Translations under genes and position numbers: made by a program
In this document: piece by piece, positions 62,974 to 64,000 of the stretch
How positions within the stretch are numbered: position 1 is the first letter of the stretch
Layout: each line of letters begins with the position of its first letter
Source of the DNA: Polytrichum commune
Taxonomy: Eukaryota; Streptophyta; Polytrichopsida; Polytrichales; Polytrichaceae
DNA length: 64,000 bases
Direction of reading: 5' to 3'
Assembly: GCA_950295325.1 (NCBI GenBank)
Contig: OX485805.1
Location: 4,714,501-4,778,500 of the forward strand
Notes under the pieces: model-generated
The model's input: the letters and a program-made list of their open reading frames with translations, nothing else
Database searches by the model: none
What the model was told of the DNA's origin: nothing

Positions 62974-64000
62974 CGGGTGCATCCCGTGATTCCTGAGAAT
63001 AAGTTGATCTTTACCCCTCCCCATGATACTGCTTTCACACAGCCAGTATTGAGTTGTGTTGGATGCTATATGGGGTTCATGCGAACTCCAACAAAATGTT
63101 GTTGCAGCAATGCTGCAACCTGTTTTATAGGATCCTTTGTCTTCAAGCTGCTGAAGCAAAAACAATTTTGCATAATAAAAATCTGCTCATGGCATGGTAC
63201 GAGGAGGTCAGATCAGTACTCCTAAATTTCAAGGTACCGATACCAATATTCTGTATCCTCAAACCATTTAGTGGTAACAGCATCAGTGATCCATGTTCAG
63301 GATTTGTGTTCTAGGTATATTGTGGTGTATTTATATTGTGACTAATGCTAATTAGAAAGACCATCAGAATCGGTATTTATGTGACTCACATGAAATTCTA
63401 GGTCACATTATTCTTGAAAGTAAAGACACAGTGTGCGTTTCTTATGAAGATAATGTTGATAGTTTTCTCAGGAACCATTTGTTGACACAGTCGAACATAT
63501 AATGATAACTTAACAGCTACTTGAGATTCTAAGAAAACATGTGTAGATTCTAGTATTAAGGTGTAGTTTGTGATTAAATAAGTTACCACTAACCACTAAT
63601 CATGGCCCTATAGCTTGCATCATGAAGTAAATTCAAAATTAAGGGTGTACGCTTTAGTACTACATTAATTTTGTGTAAGGTAGATGTGTCTTAGACGGAT
63701 ACTTTTCTCTCCGCACCCACTTGTTTGTAGAATATGAAACACAATATTAGTGCAAGATGGTTAACAAATCCAAATCGTGCTTGTAGCCATTAGTCTCATA
63801 AGTTTGGAGCTCATATGAATATCTTATTCATTATCAAAGTGGAGATTCTTGTGCTCATTAAGTGGTCGTATAGGTTCCTGGAACATGTTCACTATTGAGC
63901 CTACAATGGTGAGCATATTTTGAACACATAGTTTGATGTCTTTTGAACATATTATTTTGGGTGACTGTTCTTAGAGCCACACCTCACCAGATACCACTTA
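62974..64000. other. 3' untranslated region of limit dextrinase and intergenic tail
   Basis: The first roughly 200-230 bp should be transcript end. Beyond that, AT-rich sequence to the window edge holds no gene or repeat that I recognise. Confidence 0.5.
63174..63179 (+). terminator. Polyadenylation signal AATAAA of limit dextrinase
   Basis: AATAAA in GCATAATAAAAATC, about 200 bp after the stop codon, the first such hexamer downstream. Confidence 0.55.

Overview
The window is nuclear DNA of a land plant. It carries three complete, heavily spliced genes of plant type (a HAK/KUP/KT potassium transporter, the condensin kleisin CAP-H, and a plastid limit dextrinase) separated by AT-rich intergenic DNA packed with decayed plant transposable elements. 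Introns are mostly 80-400 bp and a few reach 1-1.7 kb. That intron size, the style of the LINE fragments and the retained CBM41 domain on the limit dextrinase suggest a non-seed plant (moss, lycophyte or fern grade). This placement is inference only; the species cannot be read from the sequence.

Layout. 1-1890: a probable LTR on the minus strand, cut by the window edge. 2550-5665: several exon-like open segments on the plus strand that I cannot identify. 7299-15071 (minus): a ten-exon potassium transporter whose splice phases all close, giving 787 aa. 15.1-43.6 kb: a gene-poor repeat reservoir. It holds two copies of one hAT transposon in opposite orientation, each with an 8-bp target duplication; a third hAT fragment; a stack of PIF/Harbinger (Tourist)-like MITEs with TTA/TAA target duplications, interrupted by a 929-bp solo LTR; two large hairpin elements; a Harbinger-like element with 37-bp perfect terminal repeats; a CACTA-type MITE; and three non-LTR retrotransposon remnants.

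43664-50338 (plus): CAP-H, 13 exons, 691 aa, with two introns that use GC instead of GT donors. 52415-62973 (plus): limit dextrinase (pullulanase-type debranching enzyme), 30 exons, 1074 aa. It has a putative transit peptide, an N-terminal CBM41 domain, CBM48 and an intact GH13 catalytic core. I derived the exon boundaries by hand from splice consensus, reading frame and family alignment from memory; the phases are consistent across every junction of all three genes.

The three genes have unrelated jobs (K+ transport across membranes, mitotic chromosome compaction, starch debranching in the plastid), and nothing suggests they act together. I found no CRISPR array, rRNA, tRNA or bacterial-type operon. 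The most rewarding observations are the CBM41-bearing limit dextrinase, the GC-AG introns of CAP-H, and the repeat block at 18.7-22.7 kb, where the order of insertions and duplications can be read directly.
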